A stretch of DNA of 64,000 nucleotides. It comes from Sporolactobacillus shoreicorticis (GTDB lineage: Bacteria; Bacillota; Bacilli; Bacillales; Sporolactobacillaceae). Of the stretch, positions 19,610 to 27,774 are shown one piece after another; the first letter of the stretch is position 1, and the number at the start of each line of letters is the position of its first letter. The DNA is taken from assembly GCF_024125445.1 (NCBI RefSeq), contig NZ_JAMXWM010000001.1, positions 1 through 64,000 of the forward strand, in the 5' to 3' direction. Made by a program: the position numbers and the translations under genes. The notes beneath the pieces are model-generated. The model did no database searches. It was given only the letters and a program-made list of their open reading frames with translations, and had not been told where the DNA came from.

Positions 19610-20623
19610 TCAATGAACTACATTGCGGCTAATCCATTTTGTTTTTTTCTTGGGGAGAAAAGTTCCTAAGAAAAAGCTTGCATGAATTTTAGAGAAAAGA
19701 AGATAGAAAAACATAGGCACGACAATGCCAATAAGACTAAATTTTTTCCATCCATAATGATAATAAATTTGGAAAATTAAATTTATTGGAAAATGTAAAA
19801 ACATGATGACCATACTCATTGTTCCCAACTTTTTTAAAAAATCTGAAAGGGGGGTTTTTGAAATTAAATAACTGATATAGAAAATCACTATGCTACATGA
19901 AATCGGTATGATTAAATCCAAAAGAATATTTGAATAAACTCTATATTTCATATCTAGAGTAAACTTATAAACTCCGTAATGGTCGACTAAAAACATAGTT
20001 AAAGAGATTGCCACAATGGGAAGCATGAATTTAATGTTATGGATAACATATTCTATATATTTTTTAAAATGAAATCCAAATGAAAAATAAGCAATTGCAA
20101 ACAATGCTACATCTATATCCCATAACAAATCAGTATGGATGATGAATTTTTCGATATGTGCAATGAAAAATAAAAATAATGTTAAAGTGATTTGCGATGA
20201 TCTTTTTTTTAAGACTATTTGGATTAGGGCAAAGATTAATTCAGTAAAAAGAAGGCATGTGATAAACCAAAAAACAGCATAATATCCTTTCATTCGCTGG
20301 CCACCATACCAGATATCAGATAAAGAATTTATAAAATTTGATAACTGAAAACGGTAATTAATAATATCGAAATAGTTTGAAACAAGCAATATTAAAAGGG
20401 TAAAAGATATGTATGGAATGACAAGCCTATAAAGCTTCTTATAAACAAACGCACAATATTCACCAAAAGTATTTATTTTTTTTAATGTCATTCCACTAAG
20501 AATGAAAAATAGAGGCATATGAAACCAGAAAAAATAATGGTAAGCAAATTGATTTCCTGAATGCCCAACAACAACTAAAATAATGCCAATTCCTTTTGCG
20601 ATATCGATCCAAGCAATTCTCAT
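19610..20623 (-). CDS. Acyltransferase family 3 membrane protein
   Basis: This 337-residue protein has about ten membrane helices and the acyltransferase-3 N-terminus: RIAWIDIAKGIGIILVVVGHSGNQFA, containing the conserved His, then FWFHMPLFFILSGM. Such proteins O-acetylate sugars of exopolysaccharides or cell wall. The ATG at 20623 is chosen because GGGGGAT lies 4 bases upstream and the domain starts there; the frame is open a further 20 codons. It stands alone between the IS remnant and two micro-ORFs, on the opposite strand to EPS-1. It may modify the EPS-1 polymer, which is inference from position. Confidence 0.82.
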   Translation of the reverse strand: MRIAWIDIAKGIGIILVVVGHSGNQFAYHYFFWFHMPLFFILSGMTLKKINTFGEYCAFVYKKLYRLVIPYISFTLLILLVSNYFDIINYRFQLSNFINSLSDIWYGGQRMKGYYAVFWFITCLLFTELIFALIQIVLKKRSSQITLTLFLFFIAHIEKFIIHTDLLWDIDVALFAIAYFSFGFHFKKYIEYVIHNIKFMLPIVAISLTMFLVDHYGVYKFTLDMKYRVYSNILLDLIIPISCSIVIFYISYLISKTPLSDFLKKLGTMSMVIMFLHFPINLIFQIYYHYGWKKFSLIGIVVPMFFYLLFSKIHASFFLGTFLPKKKTKWISRNVVH

Positions 20624-20884
20624 TTTTATCCCCCATGTATAAACATAAGTAATTATACAGTGTTTAAGGGGGAAAATCATCATTTTAAAATGAGTGATAA
20701 AAAGCTATATAAAACAATCAATATATCGTTAGATGTTGATGTAAAACATGATTCTAATGTTGGTACGTTGTTAATGTTTTCAATACAAGACATCAAGACC
20801 AGTTTACCCATTTGTATAGGTGTTGGCAATGGAACATAGGCTTAAATAAAATATTGACGATTAATCACATGAGGTGATTGAAGA

Positions 20885-21025
20885 ATGAAGTTTAGCAAAA
20901 CGAAAGATGCATATACTTATTTAAACAAAAGATATAGAAGAAAAATATGTGGTGCAACAATCAAAAGTGAAAATGAGATTGTGAAATTATTGATTAACGA
21001 TCATAGTCTCTATGATTTAAATTAA
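20885..21025 (+). CDS. Small basic protein, unknown
   Basis: This 46-codon frame encodes a Lys-rich soluble peptide (begins MKFSKTKDAYTYLNKRYRRK, ends HSLYDLN). It has a good ribosome site, GAGGTG, 9 bases before the ATG. I do not recognise the family. It stops directly against the ATG of a membrane-peptide frame at 21026, an arrangement that suggests a two-gene unit such as a regulator/membrane peptide or toxin-antitoxin pair. No homology supports this. Confidence 0.4.
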   Translation: MKFSKTKDAYTYLNKRYRRKICGATIKSENEIVKLLINDHSLYDLN

Positions 21026-21187
21026 ATGAAGACAAGACTTGAAGAATCATTATCAATCAATAAAAAACTTATCATTTTTACCGATCTATTGTTCTCGTTA
21101 ATATCAACTTTTGTGACGGTATTTGTGTCAATAATTGTAAGCATGGTCACAGTTTTAATAGCATTAACAACTGGCCTATATAGTTAA
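21026..21187 (+). CDS. Small single-helix membrane protein, unknown
   Basis: This 53-codon frame starts immediately after the stop of the preceding micro-ORF. It encodes a short charged N-terminus (MKTRLEESLSINKKL) followed by one long hydrophobic stretch of about 36 residues that could span the membrane once or twice (TDLLFSLISTFVTVFVSI onward). Small hydrophobic peptides of this shape include type I toxins and transporter-associated peptides, but I cannot assign it. Its start has no separate ribosome site and would depend on coupling. Confidence 0.35.
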   Translation: MKTRLEESLSINKKLIIFTDLLFSLISTFVTVFVSIIVSMVTVLIALTTGLYS

Positions 21188-21448
21188 GTTAGTCTTAATA
21201 GTGGACACATCAAAATGGGCTAGTATAATTTAATTTTCTAAAAAAAGACGTGTTCAAGGAGTTTTGCTCCAATTTTGGAGTAAACGTGAAAATAACATTA
21301 ACTGTAACCAAAACGAGTAAGGAATCAGGTGCGATTTATCTGACTGTTCAGCATCCGATGATGGAATAAAGCAGGGCTATACCCTATTTTGCAAAGCAGT
21401 CAATAATAAATCGAAGGTTCAAAGTGAAGTGAAAAGATTGTTAACAAG
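21188..21448. other. Non-coding stretch with possible IS end
   Basis: Bases around 21196-21206 read AATAGTGGACA, which resembles the terminal repeat of some IS3-type elements, but no second end or transposase remains. A CTCCAA-TT-TTGGAG palindrome follows at about 21268-21281. From about 21399 the sequence resembles the N-terminal coding region of the L,D-transpeptidase at 22036 but with indels, so it is probably the broken start of the gene at 21449. Confidence 0.35.
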
Positions 21449-22024
21449 ATGAAATCAATTAAGAAGAATAATCAGTTGATTTTAGTAACAACAAACAAAT
21501 CCCGAAGCAGTTCAGTGATCGTTCAAACTTTTTCCCGTGATAAACATGGAAAATGGAAACGCATATGGATTATGAATGGAATTACAGGAAAGTATGGCTT
21601 CACGCGCAACAAACATGAAGGGGATAAAAAGGCTCCGGCAGGCGAGTATACAATTACAAAAGCGTTCGGACGATATAAGAATCCGGGAACCGAACTTTCG
21701 TACCATAAAATCACAAAATATGATGTGTGGGTAGATAATATACATTCGCGCTATTACAATACCTTGCAATCAATGAAAAAAGTGCATCAGTACAGTGAAA
21801 AAATGAATATACCACAATATGATTATGGCTTTGTGATCAACTATAATACGAAAAGAATCAAGGGGAAGGGGAGTGTGGTGTTCTTCCACATTGCCCGAGG
21901 CAAGTACACTTTGGGCTGTACAGCCGTATCTAAAAATAATGTGGTAAAATTATTAAAATGGTTAAATCCAAAGAAGAAGCCGATCATTATCCAAAGTCCA
22001 CAAAGCGATCTTTATCGCTACTGA
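21449..22024 (+). CDS. L,D-transpeptidase (YkuD-like) paralogue lacking a signal peptide
   Basis: This 191-residue product matches the mature part of the next gene. It includes the catalytic segment FFHIARGKYTLGCTAVS, with the His and Cys of the L,D-transpeptidase active site, and the tail LLKWLNPKKKPIII. Such enzymes cross-link peptidoglycan 3-3 or attach proteins outside the membrane, yet this frame starts at MKSIKKNNQLI without any signal sequence. Upstream bases still encode traces of the missing part (GCAAAGCAGTCAAT, like AKQSI in the neighbour; IVNKMKS spans the start codon) but in shifted frames. It is best read as a copy that lost its secretion signal, hence probably non-functional. 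Confidence 0.7.
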   Translation: MKSIKKNNQLILVTTNKSRSSSVIVQTFSRDKHGKWKRIWIMNGITGKYGFTRNKHEGDKKAPAGEYTITKAFGRYKNPGTELSYHKITKYDVWVDNIHSRYYNTLQSMKKVHQYSEKMNIPQYDYGFVINYNTKRIKGKGSVVFFHIARGKYTLGCTAVSKNNVVKLLKWLNPKKKPIIIQSPQSDLYRY

Positions 22025-22035
22025 GGGGAATATAA

Positions 22036-22737
22036 ATGAATAAACGAACGCTAGTATGCTCCGTAATGATCTGTTTAATTATTTCAATTTTTCTTCCATG
22101 GGATTCATCAGCAAAGCAATCGATTTACTCAAAGGCCAAAAGTCAGCAAATCGTGAATAAGATGAAATCGATAAAAAAGAATCGTCAAATGATCTTGGTG
22201 ACTGCCTCAGGGTACGGGAAGAGAGCGGTGACGATTCAGGCTTTTTCAAAAAATAAACATAGCAAATGGTCACGAATTTTAATAACGCACGGAATCATTG
22301 GCAAAAATGGATTCACACATAACTTCTCCGAGCGCTCCAAAGGTTCACCTGAAGGAAAATATACCATTACAAGAGCATTTGGCCGATATAAAAATCCGGG
22401 AACAAAATTGAGCTACCACCGAATCACTGCTGACGATGTATGGGTCGATAATGTTCACTCCAAGTACTATAATTCTTTGCAATCGATCCGGAAGACGCAC
22501 CAATATAGTGAGCGAATGAACATACCTCAGTACGATTACGGATTTGTCATCAATTACAATACCAAAATAATCAAGGGAAAAGGGAGTGCCGTGTTTTTTC
22601 ATATCGCGCATGGCAGCTATACATTAGGTTGCACGGCAACATCGAAAGGTAAATTGGTTTCACTATTGAAATGGTTAGATCCTAAAAAGAAGCCGGTAAT
22701 CATACAAACAGTGACAAAAGAGTTAAACAGATACTAA
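22036..22737 (+). CDS. Secreted L,D-transpeptidase, YkuD-like
   Basis: This 233-residue protein has a Sec-type signal peptide (hydrophobic core about residues 7-20, probable cleavage after the Ser-Ser-Ala near 26). The L,D-transpeptidase catalytic region VFFHIAHGSYTLGCTATS has the nucleophilic Cys. It should act on peptidoglycan in the wall. A GAGGGG ribosome site lies 7 bases before the ATG. It follows its truncated paralogue by 11 bases and resembles it along the whole mature region, so the pair arose by tandem duplication. A strong terminator follows at 22872. Confidence 0.83.
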   Translation: MNKRTLVCSVMICLIISIFLPWDSSAKQSIYSKAKSQQIVNKMKSIKKNRQMILVTASGYGKRAVTIQAFSKNKHSKWSRILITHGIIGKNGFTHNFSERSKGSPEGKYTITRAFGRYKNPGTKLSYHRITADDVWVDNVHSKYYNSLQSIRKTHQYSERMNIPQYDYGFVINYNTKIIKGKGSAVFFHIAHGSYTLGCTATSKGKLVSLLKWLDPKKKPVIIQTVTKELNRY

Positions 22738-22871
22738 AAAAAAGTATATATAAGGGCATGTGCAATTAAAGCATGAACAGTTCAATGAAGTCCGTTAATA
22801 AATCTAATAGTTTATTCTCTTTTAGTTCCATTTATTTAGATTAAGTGGAACATAAAACGACATAATTATCT

Positions 22872-22915
22872 AAAAGGCTTCAGAAAAAAATATTTATTTT
22901 CCTGAAGCCTTTTTT
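22872..22915. terminator. Rho-independent terminator
   Basis: AAAAGGCTTCAG (22872-22883) pairs with CTGAAGCCTTTT (22902-22913), and the T-tract runs to 22915. It ends the L,D-transpeptidase transcript and can work in both directions. Confidence 0.8.
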
Positions 22916-23014
22916 CTGTAATCGAATCCATATCCACCTGTTATGAGCCTGTCATCTGTTTGTTATATTCAACTGGTAAAGTAAGGGTGTTCAAAAAGGG
23001 AGATGTATTCGAAC

Positions 23015-23377
23015 GTGAAAAAAATACTCATGACATTGGCTGTAGCAATTTTGATCATATCGGGTATGTCAAACTCCGTTGAGGCCCAAACAAAGACAAA
23101 AACAATTAAAGTATCTGCGACGGCTTATTGCGAAATGGGGAGAACAGCAACCGGCTATAACTTGAAAAAACATCCAAAGGCAAAAGTGATTGCCGTTGAT
23201 CCGCGTGTGATCCCGCTTGGTTCCAAAGTGAAAATTCCAGGCTACGGAACGGCGATTGCCAGAGACACTGGAGGATACATAAAGGGTAAGATTATAGACG
23301 TTCATTTTAAAACGCGCCATCAGGCTTTAAAATGGGGGAGAAAGCATATTAAAATAAAAGTTTATAAGAAGAAGTGA
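23015..23377 (+). CDS. Secreted 3D-domain protein
   Basis: This 120-residue product has a signal peptide (KKILMTLAVAILIISGMS, cleavage after VEA) and a 3D (Asp-Asp-Asp) domain: VSATAYC, IAVDPRVIPLGSKVKIPGYG, ARDTGG, IIDVHF. The three aspartates of this double-psi barrel, related to lytic transglycosylases of the MltA/RlpA type, are all present. It probably acts on or binds peptidoglycan. I prefer the GTG at 23015, since the AAGGGAG ribosome site touches the in-frame ATG at 23003. It neighbours the L,D-transpeptidases, making a small wall-remodelling group. Confidence 0.8.
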   Translation: MKKILMTLAVAILIISGMSNSVEAQTKTKTIKVSATAYCEMGRTATGYNLKKHPKAKVIAVDPRVIPLGSKVKIPGYGTAIARDTGGYIKGKIIDVHFKTRHQALKWGRKHIKIKVYKKK

Positions 23378-23521
23378 ATTGATATTGTAGTGCGGTACTG
23401 ACTAAGCAGTGCTGCATTTATTTTTTGCGCGAATCCAGAAGAGACAAGTAGTATTTGTCCTATAGATTCGATAAGATAATAGAAGCTGATCAAATAATAG
23501 ATTTAGAGGGTTGGATTGCTC

Positions 23522-23755
23522 ATGATAAAGAGAAGGATCCAGATCAGTACTGTCTTTATTCTTATAATGAACGGCCTTATTTTTCCGTTTGCTTAGAGTG
23601 CCTCAGCGGCAGATAAAAGTTATTATTTGATTAGTAATGAAGGCTTACATAGAGTACCCACATGATCGACTTTTCTGAGGCATACCAGACGGCTGTTGAG
23701 GGAAAATAACAGACAGCTATACTCTATTACCGCCTTGATGAGAAGTAGAAGGTAT
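23522..23755 (+). pseudogene. Decayed secreted protein
   Basis: A frame from the ATG at 23522 encodes a clear signal peptide (IQISTVFILIMNGLIFPFA) and then hits a stop at 23594. Past it the same frame continues SASAADKSYYLISNEGLHRVPT to another stop. A shifted frame then gives IDFSEAYQTAVEGK and QTAILYYRLDEK, separated by a stop. This reads as one secreted protein of unknown function broken by at least two nonsense mutations and one frameshift. Confidence 0.6.
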
Positions 23756-23799
23756 AGTAGATTTATGATCGTTTGTTATGTACTAGAGAAGGTGCACCA

Positions 23800-24816
23800 T
23801 TACTCAGGCGCTTTTCCATAGTGCTGATTGTAGTAGTCTTTAAATGCTCCATTTTTTATTTTCTTCCACCATGTTTTGTGTTTAAGGTACCATTGAATGG
23901 TCTGATTTATCCCTTTTTCAAAGTCGTATTGGGGTTGCCAGTTCAAATCACTGCGGATCTTTGATGTGTTAATTGCATAGCGACGATCATGTCCAGGACG
24001 ATCGGAAACGTATTTGATTTTGTCATAAGGTTTGTGTAGCTGATCGAGAATGTGTTTAACCAAATCAATATTGTGCAATTCATGATCCGCACCAATATTA
24101 TAGATTTCTCCTGGTTTTCCATGATGAAGCACCTGATCAATCGCGACGCAGTGATCGGAGACATAAATCCAGTCGCGCACATGGGCTCCATCACCGTAGA
24201 CTGGTAAAACTTGATCTTCAATGGCATTCGTAATGATCAGCGGTATCAATTTCTCGGGAAATTGGTAAGGACCGTAGTTATTGGAGCAGCGCGTAATATT
24301 GATGTTCAATCCGAACGTTTTAAAATACGCACGAGTGAGCAAGTCCGCGGATGCCTTGCTTGCTGCATAGGGACTGTTTGGCGCAAGCGGAGATTTCTCA
24401 GTAAAAGAGCCGTCTGAATCTAAAGAACCGTATACTTCGTCTGTTGAAATCTGGATATATTTGCGAAACTGATGTTTTTTTGCTGCGTCAAGCAGAATTT
24501 GGGTTCCTAGTACGTTAGTCTTCACAAACAGGCCAGGTTGATCAATACTGCGATCGACATGGGACTCTGCTGCAAAATTAATAATCGAATCAATATGAAA
24601 TTGATCAATGATCTTCTCGATCAAACTTTTATTGCAAATATTTCCATGGATAAAATGGTAATTTTGATGTGCGCTCACACTACAAAGATTTTCGAGATTT
24701 CCAGCATAGGTCAGTAAATCTAAATTAATAATCTGATCATTTGGGTGAGCGGTAAGCATATAATGAATAAAATTACTTCCAATGAAGCCGGCACCTCCGG
24801 TTATGAGCAGATTCAT
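23800..24816 (-). CDS. rmlB: dTDP-glucose 4,6-dehydratase, orphan second copy
   Basis: This 338-residue extended SDR protein has all the key motifs of the operon copy at 16004: GGAGFIGS, NFAAESHVDRSI, STDEVYGSL, and SPYAASKASADL with the Tyr/Lys pair. It stands alone on the minus strand among broken genes, without rmlA, rmlC or rmlD. It may supply dTDP-4-keto-6-deoxyglucose to another pathway or be a redundant copy left by a rearranged EPS locus. Sequence divergence from the first copy indicates an old duplication or separate acquisition rather than a recent one. Confidence 0.9.
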   Translation of the reverse strand: MNLLITGGAGFIGSNFIHYMLTAHPNDQIINLDLLTYAGNLENLCSVSAHQNYHFIHGNICNKSLIEKIIDQFHIDSIINFAAESHVDRSIDQPGLFVKTNVLGTQILLDAAKKHQFRKYIQISTDEVYGSLDSDGSFTEKSPLAPNSPYAASKASADLLTRAYFKTFGLNINITRCSNNYGPYQFPEKLIPLIITNAIEDQVLPVYGDGAHVRDWIYVSDHCVAIDQVLHHGKPGEIYNIGADHELHNIDLVKHILDQLHKPYDKIKYVSDRPGHDRRYAINTSKIRSDLNWQPQYDFEKGINQTIQWYLKHKTWWKKIKNGAFKDYYNQHYGKAPE

Positions 24817-24872
24817 CCGTTTTTGCCTCCACTAAAATTTTAAAGAAAAGTGTGTTGTACTTTTTAAGTGAA

Positions 24873-25202
24873 TTATTGACATCTACAGGTCATTAAAGTG
24901 ATAAGGAAAAGCGGTAGGTATTCTCCGCTTCTTAGTTCTGGAATTGACAATAAAGTTTCAAAACCAACGTCTTTAGCAAATGAATTTGCTCGATTTGCGT
25001 AATTTTCAGTGAGTACTAAAATAACATAATGATGATATGGATGTTTTGGATCATCATTTGATTTAAGATGACGGTATGGTTCATTCGCGTCAATTCCATT
25101 GGCTCCTAATTTATTGGTAAAATCTATAACCCACGCACGATGCTCCGGACTATCCAAGCTGTAACTTACAAATGCTTTAATCGTTTTGGCATTACTGCCC
25201 AA
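24873..25202 (-). pseudogene. SEFIR/TIR-like domain fragment
   Basis: The 109-codon product starts like a SEFIR (TIR-related) domain: IKAFVSYSLDSPEHRAWVI then LGANGID. Later it matches the end of that domain (ILVLTENYANRANS, DVGFETLLSIPEL). The central segment, which normally carries the DQ-D and signature acidic residues, is missing, and nothing follows the domain. It therefore looks like an internally deleted, 3'-truncated remnant of a larger TIR/SEFIR protein of the kind found in bacterial defence systems. It begins at a TTG with AAGAAGTG upstream. Confidence 0.55.
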
Positions 25203-25514
25203 AATCTATTCACTTCTTAAATATTATATATTAACAGGGATAATTAAAGTAGTGTTAATAAGTGAAGGCGTTCATTTAAAAAGAATTTATAAGCAAGCTA
25301 TTTTTTCATTAAGCACATTAGACATGGCGAATTTTTGGAAAACAAAAGAAAAAATATAAAGATTCATCAATTATCACTATCATCCTTGGACATTCAAGAA
25401 TAAGTGATATGGGGGATTCATTCGCTATCTGTACGCACATTTTAATTTTGAATATGTGAATGAAGTCACAATATTCTTGGGGAAAAGTTATTTAAAAGCC
25501 TGCTTCCCCTGACA
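25203..25514. other. Gap with no recognisable gene
   Basis: AT-rich sequence with many stops in all frames. I see no promoter, RNA or repeat that I can support. Confidence 0.4.
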
Positions 25515-25847
25515 ATGAGCGTGGTTCTGTTATTGTCGATTTTGTTTATCCCGGTCCATGTGCAGGCCGATTCGTCTGCCGATGGTTTGTCTTTGGATGG
25601 TCGGGCGCCGCTGAGTGTGTCGGGTTATAGCAAGGAGAATAACGGAACCAAGCTTGATCTTGGTAAGCAATATGTCGAGTAGATCCGTCTTCTTCCATCG
25701 ACGATGTCTAAAGTGTCGATTATTAAAAAAGGTGACGTTGAGTATAATTCCCCCGGGACTGCAAAGGAGGACTGGTCCACGCCTGACTTTACCATTAGTG
25801 AGCAAGCGGATGCTTGTGCGTCTTCATGTACCATATCTTTGTTGTAG
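25515..25847 (+). pseudogene. Decayed secreted protein with internal stop
   Basis: From the ATG at 25515 the frame gives a signal peptide (SVVLLLSILFIPVHVQA) and a polar region ending KQYVE. It is stopped by TAG at 25680 and continues in the same frame as IRLLPSTMSKVSIIKKGDVE to a final stop at 25847. Continuity across the stop indicates a single nonsense mutation in a secreted protein. I do not recognise the family. Confidence 0.5.
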
Positions 25848-25939
25848 GATTCAGTGATTGCTTAGGCGATGAGTGCCGAAGTTTGCTTCCAATTCCATAG
25901 CGTAGTAATTGTGTTTGGTGCTGTTCTTTGAGGATCTTG

Positions 25940-26401
25940 GCCGTATCGATAAATCCGTAGATTATATCTTTGCTCGCATTAATTAGGCTTTGTGTAATCC
26001 ATAAACTAACGGTTAATCTGATCCTTTGCACCTGTTCCTGCTGTTTTTAATCTTCAAATACTTCTGTGTTTCCTTCTGCATTTCATCTTGAACTTGATAA
26101 ATTTTACTGTCATGATAGGCAGTTGCGTTGAAATGCATCGGTTGAGCATCGGCGCCTTGGCGGGTCGCGTTAATCAGTTCTTCGTATAATGCTTGATGTT
26201 TGGTAGATCTTCAGTGATTTGCCTATATTCATTGGTGAGGTTCTGATCGAGTTGCTGAGCATCGCGTACCATTTTCGCACGTTTTTTATCTGCGGCATCA
26301 AGATCCTGATCGACGTCATGGTTAGAAAACACATTGATGGGGACAAGAGCGGAAATACTGCTGAGAATCTTGGCAATACCATCCCGCTGCTCGCGCATCA
26401 T
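25940..26401 (-). pseudogene. LXG-type polymorphic toxin fragment
   Basis: Read on the minus strand, 26401-26190 gives an alpha-helical segment (ISALVPINVFSN, then RDAQQLDQNLTNEYRQITED). After a frameshift near 26190 it continues LYEELINATRQGADAQPMHF, then QDEMQKETQKYLKIK and a further hydrophobic helix (SLINASKDIIYGFIDTA). This pattern is what I associate with the C-terminal part of the LXG domain of type VII secreted toxins of Bacillus (YobL/YxiD type) and the start of the pre-toxin linker. The LXG start and any toxin domain are absent. Assignment rests on recognition by eye. Confidence 0.5.
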
Positions 26402-26502
26402 TTCCTCGGAACACGCGTAGTCAATGTAATTTTACAGACAAGTGGTTTATCAACAATATTCGACATTAAATACCCTGCCATTGAAACTAGGGGCGTTACC
26501 AT

Positions 26503-26550
26503 AAAAAATCGATCGGCTTTGCATGTAAATGCTGAACTGATCGATTTTTT
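26503..26550. terminator. Bidirectional terminator
   Basis: AAAAAATCGATC (26503-26514) pairs perfectly with GATCGATTTTTT (26539-26550) around a 24-base loop. It lies 7 bases beyond the stop of the sigma-factor gene and ends in T-tracts on both strands. Confidence 0.75.
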
Positions 26551-26556
26551 AGCTGC

Positions 26557-27147
26557 TTATTTGCCTTTTTTCAATTCATCGCTCAACGGTGCCAACTTTT
26601 TACGCAGGCTCTTTTTCCAGGAGCGGACGGTGTGCTCGGAGACATGGGCGGCTTCGGCAATTTGTCCGGTATTCCAATCATAAAAGACAGAAAGTTTGAT
26701 GTAGAGGGCCTCGCGTGGGCTGAGGACAGGGAGATGGTCTTTAAGGATGCGCAGCATTTGCATGTTCAGAGGCTCGGTGGCTTCATCGGGAATGTCATAG
26801 GCCGAGTTGTCGTGATCATATAATTCACGGCTTTTGTTCTTGTAGTGTTTTCGGAGATAATCGGAGAGTCGGCCTTCCATGGTTCGAGCAGCGAAGGCGA
26901 TGAACACATTTTCTGGATTTTTGCCTGGGCCGACCTTTGTGATGTCGAATTTATCATTAGCTTCTGAGAATGCGGTGTATGCAGTTTGTAGTAAATCATC
27001 ATAATCGGCGGAGCATAAATACTGCTTGTACATGTTGTTATAGCGTTTGACGGTTTTTCGGATCTTCGGCTCATACTTTTGCATCAGCCTTTCGAAGGCA
27101 TAGCACTCAGGTTCGAACGGGGCGGCAAAATAGTCGGTAAATGGCAT
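26557..27147 (-). CDS. Orphan sigma-70 family sigma factor
   Basis: This 196-residue protein has two recognisable parts. Region 2 (about residues 20-100) contains YDDLLQTAYTAFSEANDKFD and FIAFAARTMEGRLSDYLR. A region-4 helix-turn-helix (about 140-190) contains LSPREALYIKLSVFYDWNTG then AAHVSEHTVRSWKKSLR. It lacks regions 1 and 3, as in alternative sigma factors of the ECF-like or phage-like kind. No anti-sigma gene is next to it. The ATG at 27147 has a GAAAGGAGCT ribosome site. Its regulon is unknown; neighbours are decayed secreted and toxin genes, so it could be the survivor of a lost accessory module. Confidence 0.78.
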   Translation of the reverse strand: MPFTDYFAAPFEPECYAFERLMQKYEPKIRKTVKRYNNMYKQYLCSADYDDLLQTAYTAFSEANDKFDITKVGPGKNPENVFIAFAARTMEGRLSDYLRKHYKNKSRELYDHDNSAYDIPDEATEPLNMQMLRILKDHLPVLSPREALYIKLSVFYDWNTGQIAEAAHVSEHTVRSWKKSLRKKLAPLSDELKKGK

Positions 27148-27550
27148 AATTATGGAGCTCCTTTCGGGGATTCAGTTTATTTGCTGAAGCTGAATGTGTT
27201 GTACGTGGATTAAGAGGCGGTGACGGGGGTGGAGCAATTTGTGGTGTATAATCTTGCTCTTTGTTATTTAAATAGGGAGTATGGATGGAAAATGGTGAGA
27301 AAAATGAAACAAGTATATATGAAACGAGAACCACAAGTAGATTTCCAGATTATGGTGGAATCGCTAAAAGTAAAAAAAATTGGCTGCAGGATCAGGAGAC
27401 TATTATTCGTTTGTGTTGATGTGATATTGGCATTCTTTATGTAGGGAGGGCAAGATCAATGACAGCTCGCGTCAAAAGTTGATCGTAGAGCCTGTCCGCT
27501 AAATGGACAAATTTATTTCCTTAGTACGCACGGCAGTTGTTTTGGAAAAT
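27148..27550. other. Gap with one doubtful small ORF
   Basis: A 50-codon plus-strand frame from the ATG at 27292 (MVRKMKQVYMKREPQVDFQI, ending at 27444) is preceded by a weak GGA-containing site and a TATAAT at about 27246. Its C-terminus is a short hydrophobic tail. I cannot relate it to a family and treat it as possible only. Confidence 0.25.
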
Positions 27551-27603
27551 AAAAAGGACATCTCTTAATCGCGCAATCTGATTGACACGAAGATGTCCTT
27601 TTT
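27551..27603. terminator. Bidirectional terminator
   Basis: AAAAAGGACATCT (27551-27563) pairs perfectly over 13 bases with AGATGTCCTTTTT (27591-27603) around a 27-base loop. It separates the small-ORF stretch from the beta-helix gene. Confidence 0.75.
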
Positions 27604-27774
27604 ACCGAAATGGCTGTTTACATGCGTTCTCAACCTATTGAATTTATTATGCAGCGGGAATAGAACAAAGTAACTATTGAATAATGAAAAATTGTTGACG
27701 ATTACCTGAAATAAACGCGTGTACTTAAAGCAGGCTATTCAAAATAAACTTCAGAAAGCAATTTTTTATATGAA

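Noticed and set aside
25625-26031. Minus-strand frames overlapping the decayed secreted protein.
   Set aside because: The plus-strand reading has a signal peptide and continues in frame across the stop; the lower minus-strand frames look like shadows beyond about 25940.
26219-26683. A 154-codon plus-strand frame across the LXG fragment and sigma-factor end.
   Set aside because: It crosses a strong terminator and lies antisense to a conserved sigma factor.
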